This document shows, in pieces, positions 34,448-42,352 of a stretch of 64,000 nucleotides of DNA (position 1 is its first letter; every line of letters begins with the position of its first letter). The stretch is from the NCBI RefSeq assembly GCF_047246645.1, contig NZ_JBFOKR010000002.1, positions 124,001 through 188,000 of the forward strand, given 5' to 3'. Under the pieces are notes generated by a model. It was not told where the DNA came from, made no database searches, and saw only the letters and a list, made by a program, of their open reading frames with translations. The DNA is from Ferdinandcohnia sp047246645. Its GTDB lineage: Bacteria; Bacillota; Bacilli; Bacillales; Bacillaceae_L. The position numbers were made by a program, and so were the translations under genes.

Positions 34448-35776
34448 TTATTTATCAATTTCAGTAACTTCCCGAACAACAATTCGAGAACCTTCTGTTT
34501 TGATCACTTCTATTTTTTTGTTACTTTCAATATAACCACCTTCAGTAACTACATCAATTCTTTCATTGTTAATTAAGGCAGTACCTGATGGTCGAAGAGT
34601 GGTTAAAGCGAATCCTTGCATACCAATCAATTCTTTTCTGTTTTGATTTGATACATAACCACTTTCAGTATTTGTCGAATCAAACAAGATAATCTTTCTA
34701 AAGGCATGTAGTTTTTTTCCGAACACTTTTACTAACAGAATTGAGACAACGATTGTCACAAGTAATGCAATTAATAGTGAAACAGATATTAGCCAAATGC
34801 TACTACCGGCCATAAAAAAGCTTGTTAATATTGCGCCTACTCCTACCAAACCTATTATCCCCCCCGGTAAAACAAATTCTAGCAGAACTAAGACAATACC
34901 TATTACAAACAGTATCACAGACTCCATACCTGCAAGTCCAGCTACTAAATGACCATAGAAAAACAGTAATAAAGAGGAAATCCCCATAATACCCGGGATA
35001 CCAAAGCCTGGTGAATATAATTCAACAACAAGCCCTAAACTACCAATCGATAGTAATATCGGTACAACAATTGGATTTGTGATAAAACGAGCCAGTTTTT
35101 CTGCAAAACTTACCTCCGCAACTTCTACCGCTGCTTTTTCATACCCAAGGGTTTTAAGCAGGTCCGCACGGTCATGTGCAATACCTTCTGCATATTTAAC
35201 TTCTATGGCTTGACTAGAAGTTAACGTTAAAAACTTACCTTTTGGTGCACCAAGCTCAGGCAAATCTATTTCTTTATCCGCCATGGCCAAGGCATATATA
35301 GGATCTCGGCCGTTTTGCTCAGCCGCCCCCTTCATAGCAGATAACCAATAAGACACAGCTTTTTCATCAGCAGTATTACCTTCTTGATCAATTATACCAG
35401 CAGCACCCATTCTTGCATTTTCTGACATATAAATTTCATCTGCATTTAATGCAATAAACGCCCCAGCTGAGATTGCATCATTATTAACAAATGCCACTAT
35501 TGGAATAGTTGCTTCTTGAATTCTTTTTCCAATCGCTGTTGCAGCGTCAACCGCTCCTCCTGGTGTATTAATTTCCAAGATTATGAGGTTTGCACCCTTA
35601 TCCTCCGCGTCTGTAATTGCACGGTCAATAAAAGCACTCAGCCCCTTTTCAACGGTTTCCTCCAGTGGAATAATATAGACCACTTGATCGGCACTATAGC
35701 TTTTGTTTGGAACTAGCATTACAAGCAAAGGTAATAGTATAAACGTAAAATATATAAATAATCTCAATTTCTTCAA
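34448..35776 (-). CDS. yqeZ: NfeD-family membrane-bound serine protease YqeZ
   Basis: A 442-residue protein: signal peptide (about 1-28), ClpP-like serine protease domain with INTPGGAVDAAT (70-80) and the presumed nucleophile Ser103 in AISAGAFIAL, then four to five membrane helices (about 225-355) and a C-terminal OB-fold NfeD domain (GMQGFALTTLRPSGTALI). Such proteins pair with flotillins in membrane quality control. The start is TTG at 35776, with GGGGGTAA four bases upstream; no ATG fits. It heads the yqeZ-floA-yqfB unit. Confidence 0.93.
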   Translation of the reverse strand: MKKLRLFIYFTFILLPLLVMLVPNKSYSADQVVYIIPLEETVEKGLSAFIDRAITDAEDKGANLIILEINTPGGAVDAATAIGKRIQEATIPIVAFVNNDAISAGAFIALNADEIYMSENARMGAAGIIDQEGNTADEKAVSYWLSAMKGAAEQNGRDPIYALAMADKEIDLPELGAPKGKFLTLTSSQAIEVKYAEGIAHDRADLLKTLGYEKAAVEVAEVSFAEKLARFITNPIVVPILLSIGSLGLVVELYSPGFGIPGIMGISSLLLFFYGHLVAGLAGMESVILFVIGIVLVLLEFVLPGGIIGLVGVGAILTSFFMAGSSIWLISVSLLIALLVTIVVSILLVKVFGKKLHAFRKIILFDSTNTESGYVSNQNRKELIGMQGFALTTLRPSGTALINNERIDVVTEGGYIESNKKIEVIKTEGSRIVVREVTEIDK

Positions 35777-35979
35777 GGCGTTACCCCCTTCCTATATACC
35801 ATTATCTTAACCGGATATTATGTATTACGATTCACATTGCATTTTGGTTTCATTTTATTGTGTTATTACTAGGTTTTTATTAAAAATTTTTAGATCTATT
35901 ATTTTGCTTTATTTATTTTACTAACGCGGTATGTTTAATTGTGATATATATATCTGTTGCACCATTTTCTTAACTTTAA
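35777..35979. other. Spacer before the tandem repeat, no gene seen
   Basis: AT-rich sequence carrying the yqeZ ribosome-binding site at its left end. I found no convincing promoter or open frame with a ribosome-binding site. Confidence 0.5.
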
Positions 35980-36155
35980 TCAAGCGTGTATAACATACGG
36001 CTCTTCCGGGACACCCTTTGCTTCTTTTTACTCAAGCGTGTATCGCATTCGGCTCTTGCGGGACACCTTTTGCTTCTTTTTACACAAGTGTGTATCGTAT
36101 ACGGCTCTTGCGGGGCACCTTTTTGTTTCTAACTGTTCAAGCGTACACAAAAGAT
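35980..36155. repeat. 52-bp tandem repeat, about 3.3 copies
   Basis: CAAGCGTGTAT-type unit starts recur at 35981, 36033, 36085 and 36138, giving periods of 52, 52 and 53 bases. Each full unit contains CGGCTCTTGCGGGACACC and TTTGCTTCTTTTTAC-like ends; the fourth copy is only the first dozen bases. Copies differ at a few positions. It lies between yqeZ and the yqeY terminator. Confidence 0.9.
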
Positions 36156-36182
36156 AGTAAACGGGACAAAGTTATATGTAAA

Positions 36183-36213
36183 AAAACACCTTACACAAAT
36201 TGTAAGGTGTTTT
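36183..36213 (-). terminator. Terminator of rpsU-yqeY
   Basis: AAAACACCTTACA/TGTAAGGTGTTTT-type stem with loop CAAAT, followed on the minus strand by a T-run, directly past the yqeY stop. Confidence 0.9.
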
Positions 36214-36216
36214 TCT

Positions 36217-36663
36217 TTAAGATAATTGCTGTTGAACGATTTTGTTGACTAAACCACCGTCTGCCTTACCTTTTACCTTAGGCATAATAGCAGCCATCAC
36301 TTTGCCCATTTCAGCCTTTGAAGAAGCATTGACCTCACTTATTGTTTCCTTAACAATGTCTGTAAGTTCTTCTTCAGATAGTTGTTTAGGAAGGTATACT
36401 TCTAATATCTCAATTTCATTTTGAATTTTATTAACAAGATCTTCACGACCAGCGTTACTAAATTCTTGGAGGGAATCTTTTCGTTGTTTTAATTCACGAG
36501 TAAGAACAGTTAATTCTGTATCCTCAGAAAGTTCACCGGCGCCAAGCTTAATCCCTTCATTTTGAAGTGATGCTTTCACCATTCGAATAACAGATAGTCT
36601 ATCTTTCTCTTTATTCTTCATCGCTTGTTTCATATCATAATTTAAACGCTCGAGAAGACTCAT
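36217..36663 (-). CDS. yqeY: GatB/YqeY-domain protein YqeY
   Basis: A 148-residue protein consisting of a YqeY domain related to the C-terminal tail of the GatB amidotransferase subunit (MSLLERLNYDMKQAMKNK, EIEILEVYLPKQLSEEEL, GKVMAAIMPKVKGKADG). It is predicted helical and may bind tRNA, though its role is not defined. GAGGGTG precedes the ATG at 36663. It follows rpsU by 16 bases; the rpsU-yqeY pair is conserved across Firmicutes and here is cotranscribed from the promoter at 36965. Confidence 0.94.
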   Translation of the reverse strand: MSLLERLNYDMKQAMKNKEKDRLSVIRMVKASLQNEGIKLGAGELSEDTELTVLTRELKQRKDSLQEFSNAGREDLVNKIQNEIEILEVYLPKQLSEEELTDIVKETISEVNASSKAEMGKVMAAIMPKVKGKADGGLVNKIVQQQLS

Positions 36664-36679
36664 AAAACTACACCCTCTT

Positions 36680-36853
36680 TTAGAATTTGCGTTTTCTAGC
36701 AGCTTCAGATTTCTTCTTACGCTTTACGCTAGGCTTTTCATAGAATTCGCGCTTTCTAGCTTCTTGAATTGTACCTGATTTAGATACAGTACGTTTGAAG
36801 CGGCGAAGAGCATCTTCAAGCGATTCGTTTTTACGAACGACCGTTTTTGACAT
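36680..36853 (-). CDS. rpsU: 30S ribosomal protein S21
   Basis: A 57-residue, strongly basic protein starting MSKTVVRKNESLEDALRRF and ending with KRKKKSEAARKRKF, the exact pattern of bacterial S21, which binds near the 16S rRNA 3' end at the mRNA platform. GGAGGGAGGG precedes the ATG at 36853. It is the first gene of rpsU-yqeY with a near-consensus promoter and a perfect 11-bp hairpin in its leader. Confidence 0.97.
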   Translation of the reverse strand: MSKTVVRKNESLEDALRRFKRTVSKSGTIQEARKREFYEKPSVKRKKKSEAARKRKF

Positions 36854-36890
36854 TCTAATTCCCTCCCTCCGAAAACAACCACTAACATCG

Positions 36891-36918
36891 AATTAAGATA
36901 CATGTAAGTATCTTAATT
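36891..36918. other. Perfect hairpin in the rpsU leader
   Basis: AATTAAGATAC and GTATCTTAATT pair perfectly around ATGTAA. It lies between the rpsU promoter and ribosome-binding site and has no T-run, so it is not a terminator. It might affect mRNA stability or bind a protein. Confidence 0.6.
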
Positions 36919-36964
36919 GCCAATTCAATATTACCATGGCAAAAAAATAAACATGTACTTTGCA

Positions 36965-36993
36965 ATTATAATATAACCTGTATTTTAGGTCAA
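36965..36993 (-). promoter_or_regulatory. Sigma-A promoter of rpsU-yqeY
   Basis: TTGACC (36988-36993), 17 bases, perfect TATAAT (36965-36970) on the minus strand. The leader is about 105 bases. Confidence 0.85.
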
Positions 36994-37139
36994 CTGTATT
37001 TCATATAACCATCACTTAATTGCGGTTAAGTCAGTATAGTAATTTCCCTATAAGTAGTACATTTCTTCAGTTTAGTTATTTGTAATTTATGTAGAAACAA
37101 ATTTTCATTACACAAAAAAGAGTAAAAAATTCTAAGTAG

Positions 37140-37168
37140 TCATTTTCACTGAGTCTTGTCCATACAAT
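37140..37168 (+). promoter_or_regulatory. Sigma-E-like promoter before yqeW
   Basis: TCATTTT (37140-37146), 14 bases, CATACAAT (37161-37168). The -10 closely matches the mother-cell sigma-E consensus. It leaves a very short leader before the AAGAGGTGA ribosome-binding site, which weakens the call. Confidence 0.4.
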
Positions 37169-37189
37169 GTGATAAGAGGTGAAAAGAAA

Positions 37190-38116
37190 ATGCTAGAACT
37201 AGTATCGTTATTTGCAGTATTTATTGCAATATTTTTATTTGGTATGACCGTAATGAGGACTGGCCTTTACAATCTTACAGGGGATAAGATAAAGGTTTGG
37301 CTCATTCGTTTTACCGATAATCCCATTAAAGGACTACTCACCGGAACAATAATTACAGCTATTATTCAAAGTAGTTCAGCTGTAATGGTACTTGTGATTG
37401 GGCTGATCGCAGCTGGTTATTTAACATTCAAACAATCGATAGGAATTATACTAGGAACAAATATCGGAACCACTTTCACAACGGAAATTATTACGTTTGA
37501 TATATATGAAGGTATTATTCCATTATTAATTATAGGTTTTTTATGCCTATTCATTAATAATCAGCAGGTATTTAGCTTTGGTGGTTTTATATTCGGATTA
37601 GGCTGTATGTTTGTGGCTATGAATGGGTTTGAACAGCTTGCGAGACCAATCTCAGAGTTTCCATCAATCCACACATTCTTTCAACGTACAAATGAAAGTG
37701 AGCTATTTGGAGTAGGTATTGGAACAGTACTAACCGCCATTATTCAGTCAAGCACTGCAACAACAGGAATTATCATGGGCTTTATGAATGAAAAACTTTT
37801 ATCCTTAGATGCTGGAATCGCTGTTCTACTAGGAGCAAATATCGGTACTTGTATCACTGCATTTATCGCCAGTATCGGTAGTCGTCATGAAGCAAAATTA
37901 GCTGCCTATGCGCATATCTGGATAAATCTCATAGGAGTTGCATTATTTTTTCCATTTATAAATGTGTTGGGTACTATAGCAACATTATTAACTTCATTAC
38001 CAGATGTACAAATTGCACATGTTAGTTTTATTTTTAATGTACTGACTTCGTTACTTTTCTTGCCGTTTACAGGATTATTAAATAAGTTTATTTTAAAAGT
38101 ACATAGACCTGCATAA
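37190..38116 (+). CDS. yqeW: Na/Pi-cotransporter family protein YqeW
   Basis: A 308-residue membrane protein with eight or more helices and two inverted Na/Pi-cotransporter repeats: GTIITAIIQSSSAVMVLVIG (about 52-71) and GIGTVLTAIIQSSTATTGII (about 178-197), each with the QSS motif that lines the sodium/phosphate path, plus GTNIGTT and GANIGTC. It lacks the PhoU tail of longer relatives such as the fragment at 1-126. The ATG at 37190 follows AAGAGGTGA; an in-frame GTG at 37169 is not needed. It is a plus-strand singleton between rpsU and deoC, as in B. subtilis. Confidence 0.92.
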   Translation: MLELVSLFAVFIAIFLFGMTVMRTGLYNLTGDKIKVWLIRFTDNPIKGLLTGTIITAIIQSSSAVMVLVIGLIAAGYLTFKQSIGIILGTNIGTTFTTEIITFDIYEGIIPLLIIGFLCLFINNQQVFSFGGFIFGLGCMFVAMNGFEQLARPISEFPSIHTFFQRTNESELFGVGIGTVLTAIIQSSTATTGIIMGFMNEKLLSLDAGIAVLLGANIGTCITAFIASIGSRHEAKLAAYAHIWINLIGVALFFPFINVLGTIATLLTSLPDVQIAHVSFIFNVLTSLLFLPFTGLLNKFILKVHRPA

Positions 38117-38120
38117 TTGA

Positions 38121-38154
38121 AAAGACTGACCGAAGAAAAAATCGGTCAGTCTTT
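38121..38154. terminator. Bidirectional terminator between yqeW and deoC
   Basis: AAAGACTGACCGA/TCGGTCAGTCTTT, a perfect 13-bp stem, sits between the convergent genes with T-rich flanks on the plus strand. Confidence 0.88.
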
Positions 38155-38159
38155 CTATT

Positions 38160-38828
38160 TTAATAATCCGAAGATCCGGTTAATCCATTTACAATAGCAA
38201 CGCCTGCGCTTGCACCAATACGAGTTGCACCTGCTTCAATCATGTCTTGTGTGCCTTTTACATCACGTACTCCACCTGAAGCTTTTACACCTATATCTGG
38301 TCCAACAGTTTTACGCATTAGTCTGATATCCTCTACTGTTGCTCCACCTGTAGAGAAACCAGTTGAAGTTTTTACAAAGTCTGCTCCTGCTTTAACAGCT
38401 ATTTCACAAGCTCGAACCTTCTCTTCGTCAGTTAAAAGGCTTGTCTCGATGATTACCTTTGTAAGTGCTTTGCCTTTTGCAGCCTCAACGACAGCAAGAA
38501 TATCTCGCTCAACTAATGAGTCATTTTTATCTTTTAATGCTCCAATATTGATAACCATATCAACTTCCGTAGCACCTTTTTCAATTGCATCTTTTGTTTC
38601 AAAGCCTTTTGTTTCCGGTGTATTAGCACCTAGTGGAAATCCAATTACTGTACATACCTTTACTTCTGTACCTTGTAGTAAAGCCGCAGCAGTTTCCACC
38701 CAAGTTGGATTTACGCATACAGAGGCAAATCCATATTCTTTCGCTTCTGCACAAAGTTTTTCAATTTGTGATTTTGTAGTATCCGCCTTTAGGGCTGTAT
38801 GATCAATCATCTTTGCAATATTTGTCAT
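38160..38828 (-). CDS. deoC: Deoxyribose-phosphate aldolase
   Basis: DeoC cleaves deoxyribose-5-phosphate to glyceraldehyde-3-phosphate and acetaldehyde in deoxynucleoside catabolism. The 222-residue TIM barrel has Asp90 (EVDMVINIG), the Schiff-base Lys153 (FVKTSTGFSTGGAT) and Lys182 (GVKASGGVR). AAGGAG precedes the ATG at 38828. Here it is a single gene between yqeW and mtaB rather than in a dra-nupC-pdp operon; B. subtilis has its own copy elsewhere under DeoR, as I recall, while this genome keeps one here. Confidence 0.95.
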   Translation of the reverse strand: MTNIAKMIDHTALKADTTKSQIEKLCAEAKEYGFASVCVNPTWVETAAALLQGTEVKVCTVIGFPLGANTPETKGFETKDAIEKGATEVDMVINIGALKDKNDSLVERDILAVVEAAKGKALTKVIIETSLLTDEEKVRACEIAVKAGADFVKTSTGFSTGGATVEDIRLMRKTVGPDIGVKASGGVRDVKGTQDMIEAGATRIGASAGVAIVNGLTGSSDY

Positions 38829-38940
38829 TATGTATTACTCCTTTTCGAAAATGAGTTGTACGTACCTCTAACATCATATCATTGATAGAGATAGTTGACT
38901 ACACTGAAATATGTATGTCTTTTAACAATATTATGTGACA

Positions 38941-38976
38941 AAAAAAAGAAGCTAACCCTCCTTTTTGGGATTAGCT
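38941..38976 (-). terminator. Terminator of mtaB (end of the hrcA-to-mtaB series)
   Basis: AGCTAA-CCC/GGGATTAGCT stem (38950-38976) with a seven-T run on the minus strand, just after the mtaB stop. Confidence 0.85.
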
Positions 38977-38988
38977 GTAACGTATTGA

Positions 38989-40347
38989 CTATGCAGTTGT
39001 CCTTGCTTCTTCAACCACAGGGAAATCTTCTTCAACCTTTACAAATTGGCCTTCATTGTACGGATATCCAGCTTTAGTGATTTTCACTTTTACAATTTTA
39101 CCAATCATCTCTTCAGTTGCATTGAATTTTACTTTCAAGTAATTATCCGTGTACCCTATATATAGACCGCTAGATGGATTGTCTTTATCGACTTCTTCAG
39201 GAATTACCTCTAATACTTCGCCTTCATATACAGATGCATATTCTTTTGCTAATTGGTCAGATAGACTAATTAAACGATGTACTCTTTCATTTTTCACTTC
39301 TTCATCAACTTGATCTTCCATACGTGCTGCTGGAGTACCTGTACGTTTAGAATATGGGAATACATGTAATTCAGAGAATTTATGTTCTTTAATGAAGTTG
39401 TAGGTTTCCATGAATTCTTCTTCTGTCTCACCTGGGAAACCAACAATAACATCTGATGTTAGTGCAAGTCCTGGTAATGCCTCACGTAAGCGATTTAACC
39501 GTTCAGCAAAGAACTCCATTGTATATTTTCGTCTCATTCTCTTTAATACAGTATTTGACCCTGATTGAAGAGGGACATGTAAGTGACGAACTATTTTTGT
39601 TGAGTTATCAAGAACTTCAATAATTTCATCTGTAATTTGACTAGCTTCAATTGATGATATACGGATTCTTTTTAGCCCAATAACTTTGCTTTCGAGATCA
39701 CGTAAAAGTGCAGCTAAATTATAATCCTTCATATCCTCACCGTATCCGCCTGTATGGATACCTGTTAATACAATTTCTTTATACCCAGCATTAACAAGAG
39801 ATTGTGCTTGTTTAACAACTTCTTCAGGGTCACGGGATCTCATTAATCCTCTAGCCCACGGAATAATACAGAAAGTACAGAAGTTATTGCAACCTTCTTG
39901 AATTTTTAGAGAAGCACGTGTACGGTCTGTGAAAGCAGGAACATCTAGTTCTTCATAGACACGTGTTTTCATAATATTACCTACACCATTAATTGGTTGA
40001 CGTTCTTGCTGGTATTGTTCAATGTAACCGAGCATTTTTTTACGGTCTTGTGTACCAACAACAATGTCTACACCAGGAATCGCCATGATTTCTGCAGGAG
40101 AAGTTTGTGCGTAACAACCTGTTACACAAATAACTGCATCTGGATTTTTACGAATTGCTCTGCGAATAACCTGTCTACTCTTTTTATCACCAGTGTTAGT
40201 AACTGTACAAGTATTAATAACATATACATCAGCAGTGCTTTCGAATTCTGTACGTTCATAGCCTGCTTCTTTAAATAACTGCCAAATTGCTTCCGTTTCA
40301 TAATGGTTTACTTTACAACCTAATGTATGGAACGCTACTGAAGACAT
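38989..40347 (-). CDS. mtaB: tRNA t6A37 methylthiotransferase MtaB
   Basis: Radical-SAM enzyme converting t6A to ms2t6A at tRNA position 37. The 452-residue protein has the N-terminal cluster cysteines Cys11, Cys47 and Cys78, the radical-SAM motif CNNFCTFC (Cys153, Cys157, Cys160) and a C-terminal TRAM domain (IGYTDNYLKVKF...VKITKAGYPYNEG). The ATG at 40347 is used because AGGTGA lies 5 bases before it; an upstream GTG overlapping rsmE is in frame. It is the last gene of the series prmA-rsmE-mtaB that follows the heat-shock genes. Confidence 0.95.
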   Translation of the reverse strand: MSSVAFHTLGCKVNHYETEAIWQLFKEAGYERTEFESTADVYVINTCTVTNTGDKKSRQVIRRAIRKNPDAVICVTGCYAQTSPAEIMAIPGVDIVVGTQDRKKMLGYIEQYQQERQPINGVGNIMKTRVYEELDVPAFTDRTRASLKIQEGCNNFCTFCIIPWARGLMRSRDPEEVVKQAQSLVNAGYKEIVLTGIHTGGYGEDMKDYNLAALLRDLESKVIGLKRIRISSIEASQITDEIIEVLDNSTKIVRHLHVPLQSGSNTVLKRMRRKYTMEFFAERLNRLREALPGLALTSDVIVGFPGETEEEFMETYNFIKEHKFSELHVFPYSKRTGTPAARMEDQVDEEVKNERVHRLISLSDQLAKEYASVYEGEVLEVIPEEVDKDNPSSGLYIGYTDNYLKVKFNATEEMIGKIVKVKITKAGYPYNEGQFVKVEEDFPVVEEARTTA

Positions 40348-40352
40348 TATTG

Positions 40353-41096
40353 TCACCTCGCTAATTCAAAATGATAAGAAACAGCTGATAAAACGTATAA
40401 AGGTGCTGTTTCCGTACGCAATATTCGAGGTCCAAAGCTACATGAGAGAAACCCTTCTTCCTGTAACATTAAAACCTCTTTTTCACTTAGGCCACCTTCT
40501 GGCCCAATTATAACCAACAGAGATTGTCCATCTTTTAGCTCCGATAAAACACGTGCTAGATTAGATTTTTCTCCTCGTTTTGCATCTTCTTCATAGGCAA
40601 TTAGCTTATAATCATATAAATCACTATGCGCTATTAATTCCTTTAAAGATAACGGTTGTTGTATAACTGGAATAACTGCTCTGTGCGACTGTTCTGCCGC
40701 TTCCTTCGCAATTTTATTCCAACGTTCTACCTTTTTTTGCCCTTTTTTACTGTCCCATTTTACAATGGAACGCGCGCCAAGAAAAGGGACAAACTCAGTT
40801 GCGCCGAGTTCGGTCCCTTTTTGAATCACATACTCTAGCTTATCTCCTTTAGGAAGTCCACTGGCGATGCATACTTTTACTGGTAGTTCGTTTGCGTTCT
40901 CTACCCATTCTACAACATCTGCAAAAACAGTATCATTGGTAATTTCAGTAATACTACACTGAGCTATTTTTCCGTTATTACAGCAAATTATATTGTCACC
41001 TATATTCATCCGCATTACACGGGTAATATGGTGAACATCTTCACCAGTAATAACTGCTTGACTATCATTTAATTCATCAACAAAATATCGTTGCAT
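40353..41096 (-). CDS. rsmE: 16S rRNA (uracil-1498-N3)-methyltransferase RsmE
   Basis: A 247-residue SPOUT methyltransferase that modifies U1498 near the ribosomal P site. N-terminal PUA-like part (MQRYFVDELNDSQAVI, DDVHHITRVMRMN-like VHHITRVMRMNIGDNI) and C-terminal trefoil knot with LLVIIGPEGGLSEKEV and SFGPRILRTETAPLYVLS. It sits between prmA (30-base gap) and mtaB, the usual Firmicute order. Confidence 0.95.
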   Translation of the reverse strand: MQRYFVDELNDSQAVITGEDVHHITRVMRMNIGDNIICCNNGKIAQCSITEITNDTVFADVVEWVENANELPVKVCIASGLPKGDKLEYVIQKGTELGATEFVPFLGARSIVKWDSKKGQKKVERWNKIAKEAAEQSHRAVIPVIQQPLSLKELIAHSDLYDYKLIAYEEDAKRGEKSNLARVLSELKDGQSLLVIIGPEGGLSEKEVLMLQEEGFLSCSFGPRILRTETAPLYVLSAVSYHFELAR

Positions 41097-41126
41097 CTAC
41101 TTACACCACCTGAGCACCTTGAGGCA

Positions 41127-42071
41127 TTATGCAATATTTTTTCTAGCAATTATTGCAACCCAGTCTTCCATTACAAGTACCTCTTCAATTTGGAAACCTG
41201 CACTTAGTAAGCTATCTTTTACTTCTTGTTTCTTTGTGTTAATTATCCCTGAAACAATGAATGTTCCATTAGGTTTTACTATTTTTGCAGCATCGTCAGT
41301 AAATCGCACAATGATTTCGGCAAGAATATTTGCAACGATCACATCTACTGGACCTTCTATGTCATCTAGCAAGTTATTTTGAGAGACAGAAACGATGTCA
41401 TGTACCTTGTTTAATTTGACATTTAATTTTGCACTCTCGACAGCAACGATATCAAGATCCAGAGCTTTAACTGATTTGGCACCTAACATAGCAGCAGCAA
41501 TACTTAACACTCCTGATCCAGTACCAACATCGATAATTTGATCACCATTTTTTACTGTACGTTCTAATGCTTGAATGCTCATTACAGTTGTAGGGTGTGT
41601 CCCAGTCCCGAAAGCCATCCCTGGGTCAAGTTCAATAATTAGTTCATCACTACTTACAGGCTCATACGTTTCCCATGTAGGAACAATTGTGAACTTTTCC
41701 GAAATCTTAACAGGGTTATAATACTTTTTCCAAGCGGTTGCCCATTCTTCTTCGTTTACTTCACTTATTGTTATTTTATTATGGCCTAAATCGATATCGA
41801 AAAGTAATAGATTGTTAATTGCCTCTTTTATTTCATCAACTGTTTCACCTAAAAAGCTATTTACAGGTAAATACGCTTTAACAATTACTCCCTCTTCTGG
41901 ATAATCATCAGGATTAAGTTGGTAGATTTCACCAAATATATTTTCACGTTCCTTTGTTAAATCAAATGGATCTTCAATTACAACTCCACTTGCACCCGCC
42001 TCATGAAGAATATTCGAAATGGGTTCAACCGCCTCTTGTGTTGTATGAATACTAATTTCAGACCATTTCAT
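41127..42071 (-). CDS. prmA: Ribosomal protein L11 methyltransferase
   Basis: A 314-residue SAM-dependent methyltransferase that trimethylates L11. N-terminal substrate-recognition domain (MKWSEISIHTTQEAVEPI) and a C-terminal Rossmann domain with IIDVGTGSGVLSIAAA and DPGMAFGTGTHPTT and the NILAEII motif. The ATG at 42071 is chosen from homology of the product start and GGGG 9 bases upstream; a longer in-frame reading to 42173 would translate palindromic repeat DNA. It is separated from dnaJ by 281 bases of repeats. Confidence 0.94.
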   Translation of the reverse strand: MKWSEISIHTTQEAVEPISNILHEAGASGVVIEDPFDLTKERENIFGEIYQLNPDDYPEEGVIVKAYLPVNSFLGETVDEIKEAINNLLLFDIDLGHNKITISEVNEEEWATAWKKYYNPVKISEKFTIVPTWETYEPVSSDELIIELDPGMAFGTGTHPTTVMSIQALERTVKNGDQIIDVGTGSGVLSIAAAMLGAKSVKALDLDIVAVESAKLNVKLNKVHDIVSVSQNNLLDDIEGPVDVIVANILAEIIVRFTDDAAKIVKPNGTFIVSGIINTKKQEVKDSLLSAGFQIEEVLVMEDWVAIIARKNIA

Positions 42072-42098
42072 CTCTACCAACCCCAATCCATTATTATC

Positions 42099-42148
42099 AA
42101 ATGCGCCTTGGCGTATTTGCGCCCGATTTTTTTCGAGCTTGCTCGAAA
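42099..42148. repeat. Two adjacent perfect hairpins in the dnaJ-prmA gap
   Basis: AAATGCGCC/GGCGTATTT (42099-42118) and TTTCGAGC/GCTCGAAA (42131-42148), each with a two-base loop, separated by GCGCCCGATTTTT-like sequence. ATTTGCGCCCG recurs at about 46312 in the hrcA-grpE gap, suggesting a dispersed element. Confidence 0.6.
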
Positions 42149-42183
42149 GATTTCCTTTTAAAAATCGAGGCATCCGCCGGAGG

Positions 42184-42290
42184 CTTTAACTTTATTCAGT
42201 CGGAGTTTGAAACCCGACTGAATTGTATACTCTTTTTGCATTCGTCCCACACTTATAGAAGTAGGGGACTTCTGCTGAATAAAGTTAAAA
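42184..42290. repeat. MITE-like element with 16-bp inverted ends
   Basis: CTTTAACTTTATTCAG (42184-42199) and CTGAATAAAGTTAAAA (42275-42290) are inverted with one mismatch, enclosing 75 bases that contain a further stem CAGTCGG...CCGACTG and GTCCC...GGGGAC. There is no coding capacity and no clear target-site duplication. Confidence 0.6.
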
Positions 42291-42352
42291 GGTTTATCGT
42301 AAAAGCTGCTGCGCAGAACTAATTTCCAATCCCCGAGCTTTTGCCTTTCACT

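Noticed and set aside
35980..36155. CRISPR array
   Set aside because: The whole 52-bp unit repeats, including the part that would be spacer, and no cas genes are near.
35957..36248. Overlapping plus-strand open frames across the 52-bp repeat
   Set aside because: They arise from the repeat unit and lack ribosome-binding sites; amino-acid sequence shows no domain.
38242..38802. 186-codon open frame antisense to deoC
   Set aside because: Mirror of the well-conserved deoC coding sequence; composition rich in Ser/Thr/Pro as expected for an antisense shadow.
42072..42173. N-terminal extension of prmA
   Set aside because: It would translate the palindromic repeat; the family start and a ribosome-binding site favour 42071.
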